From Candidatus Zixiibacteriota bacterium (lineage in GTDB: Bacteria > Zixibacteria > MSB-5A5 > JAABVY01 > JAHJOQ01): a stretch of 5,697 bases of DNA. The notes beneath the pieces are model-generated. The model was not told the origin of the DNA and searched no databases. It saw nothing but the letters and a program-made list of their open reading frames with translations. The stretch spans positions 1 to 5,697 of the forward strand of contig DAOVLC010000115.1 in NCBI GenBank assembly GCA_030631455.1, given 5' to 3'. This document shows, piece by piece, positions 5,645 to 5,697 of the stretch. The first letter of the stretch is position 1, and every line of letters starts with the position of its first letter. The translations under genes and the position numbers were made by a program.

Positions 5645-5683
5645 TTGTAGGGCAGAACCCGAGCGAAGCGAAGTGGTTCTGCC
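5645..5683 (+). repeat. REP copy 4, lacking the 3' TATT
   Basis: GTAG (5647-5650) precedes arms GGCAGAACC (5651-5659) and GGTTCTGCC (5675-5683) with the loop CGAGCGAAGCGAAGT, which differs from copy 1 by only one base. It starts exactly 120 bases after copy 3, and both share a CTTC 5' flank. The TATT found after copies 1-3 is replaced by GGAA, placing the conserved unit's right boundary at GCC. Confidence 0.92.
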
Positions 5684-5697
5684 GGAACATTGGCGGA

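Larger units (their letters stand above)
4870..5683 (+). mobile_element. REPtron-like module: RAYT gene bracketed by two pairs of REP hairpins
   Basis: The order is REP1, REP2, promoter candidate, RAYT, REP3, inverted repeat, REP4. All repeats share GTAG and identical 9-bp arms, and all face the same way as the transposase. This combination is the hallmark of RAYT/REP systems. The outer limits are those of the visible repeats; further copies may lie beyond the right edge of the window. Confidence 0.85.

Noticed and set aside
4870..5683. CRISPR array
   Set aside because: The repeats are strongly palindromic with GTAG borders, spacings are 50, 605 and 120 bases, and a RAYT gene sits between them; no cas gene is present.

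Overview
The window reads as roughly half-GC bacterial DNA from an FCB-type lineage, meaning Bacteroidetes/Chlorobi relatives or candidate phyla such as Zixibacteria. The main evidence is the first gene, which ends in a Por/type IX-like sorting domain with the QNYPNPFNP signature common in that group. I infer the group, not the species. All five genes lie on the + strand.

Layout. (1) Positions 2-490 hold the 3' end of a secreted-protein gene with a C-terminal sorting domain, followed by a weak terminator candidate. (2) Positions 491-812 are non-coding and contain a near-perfect 19-bp palindrome and a sigma70-like promoter. (3) Positions 813-1754 encode a lipoprotein that is probably a seven-bladed BNR/Ycf48-like beta-propeller. 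A gap of 49 bases leads to positions 1804-3318, an M32-family metallocarboxypeptidase with every family motif intact; the two are probably co-transcribed. (4) Positions 3319-3932 form a 614-bp gap with two hairpins just after the peptidase gene and a cluster of CTGCGC/GCGCAG words, but no convincing gene. (5) Positions 3933-4868 encode a divergent biotin-protein-ligase-like enzyme without a DNA-binding domain. Its adenylate-binding loop departs from the usual GRGRRGR. (6) Positions 4870-5697 hold the most interesting element: a REP-associated tyrosine transposase (RAYT, HUH/Y1 family) bracketed by four copies of a roughly 40-bp palindromic repeat, two on each side. Each copy is a GTAG tetranucleotide directly followed by a GGCAGAACC/GGTTCTGCC hairpin, and all four point the same way as the transposase.

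How the parts relate. The lipoprotein and peptidase look like an envelope/housekeeping unit. The ligase stands alone. Its stop codon lies inside a 7-bp word duplicated at the border of the first REP, so the RAYT/REP module abuts the gene with no spare sequence. The RAYT presumably recognises the flanking GTAG hairpins. This makes the module a compact REPtron-like system whose repeat sequence I do not recognise from described REP families.
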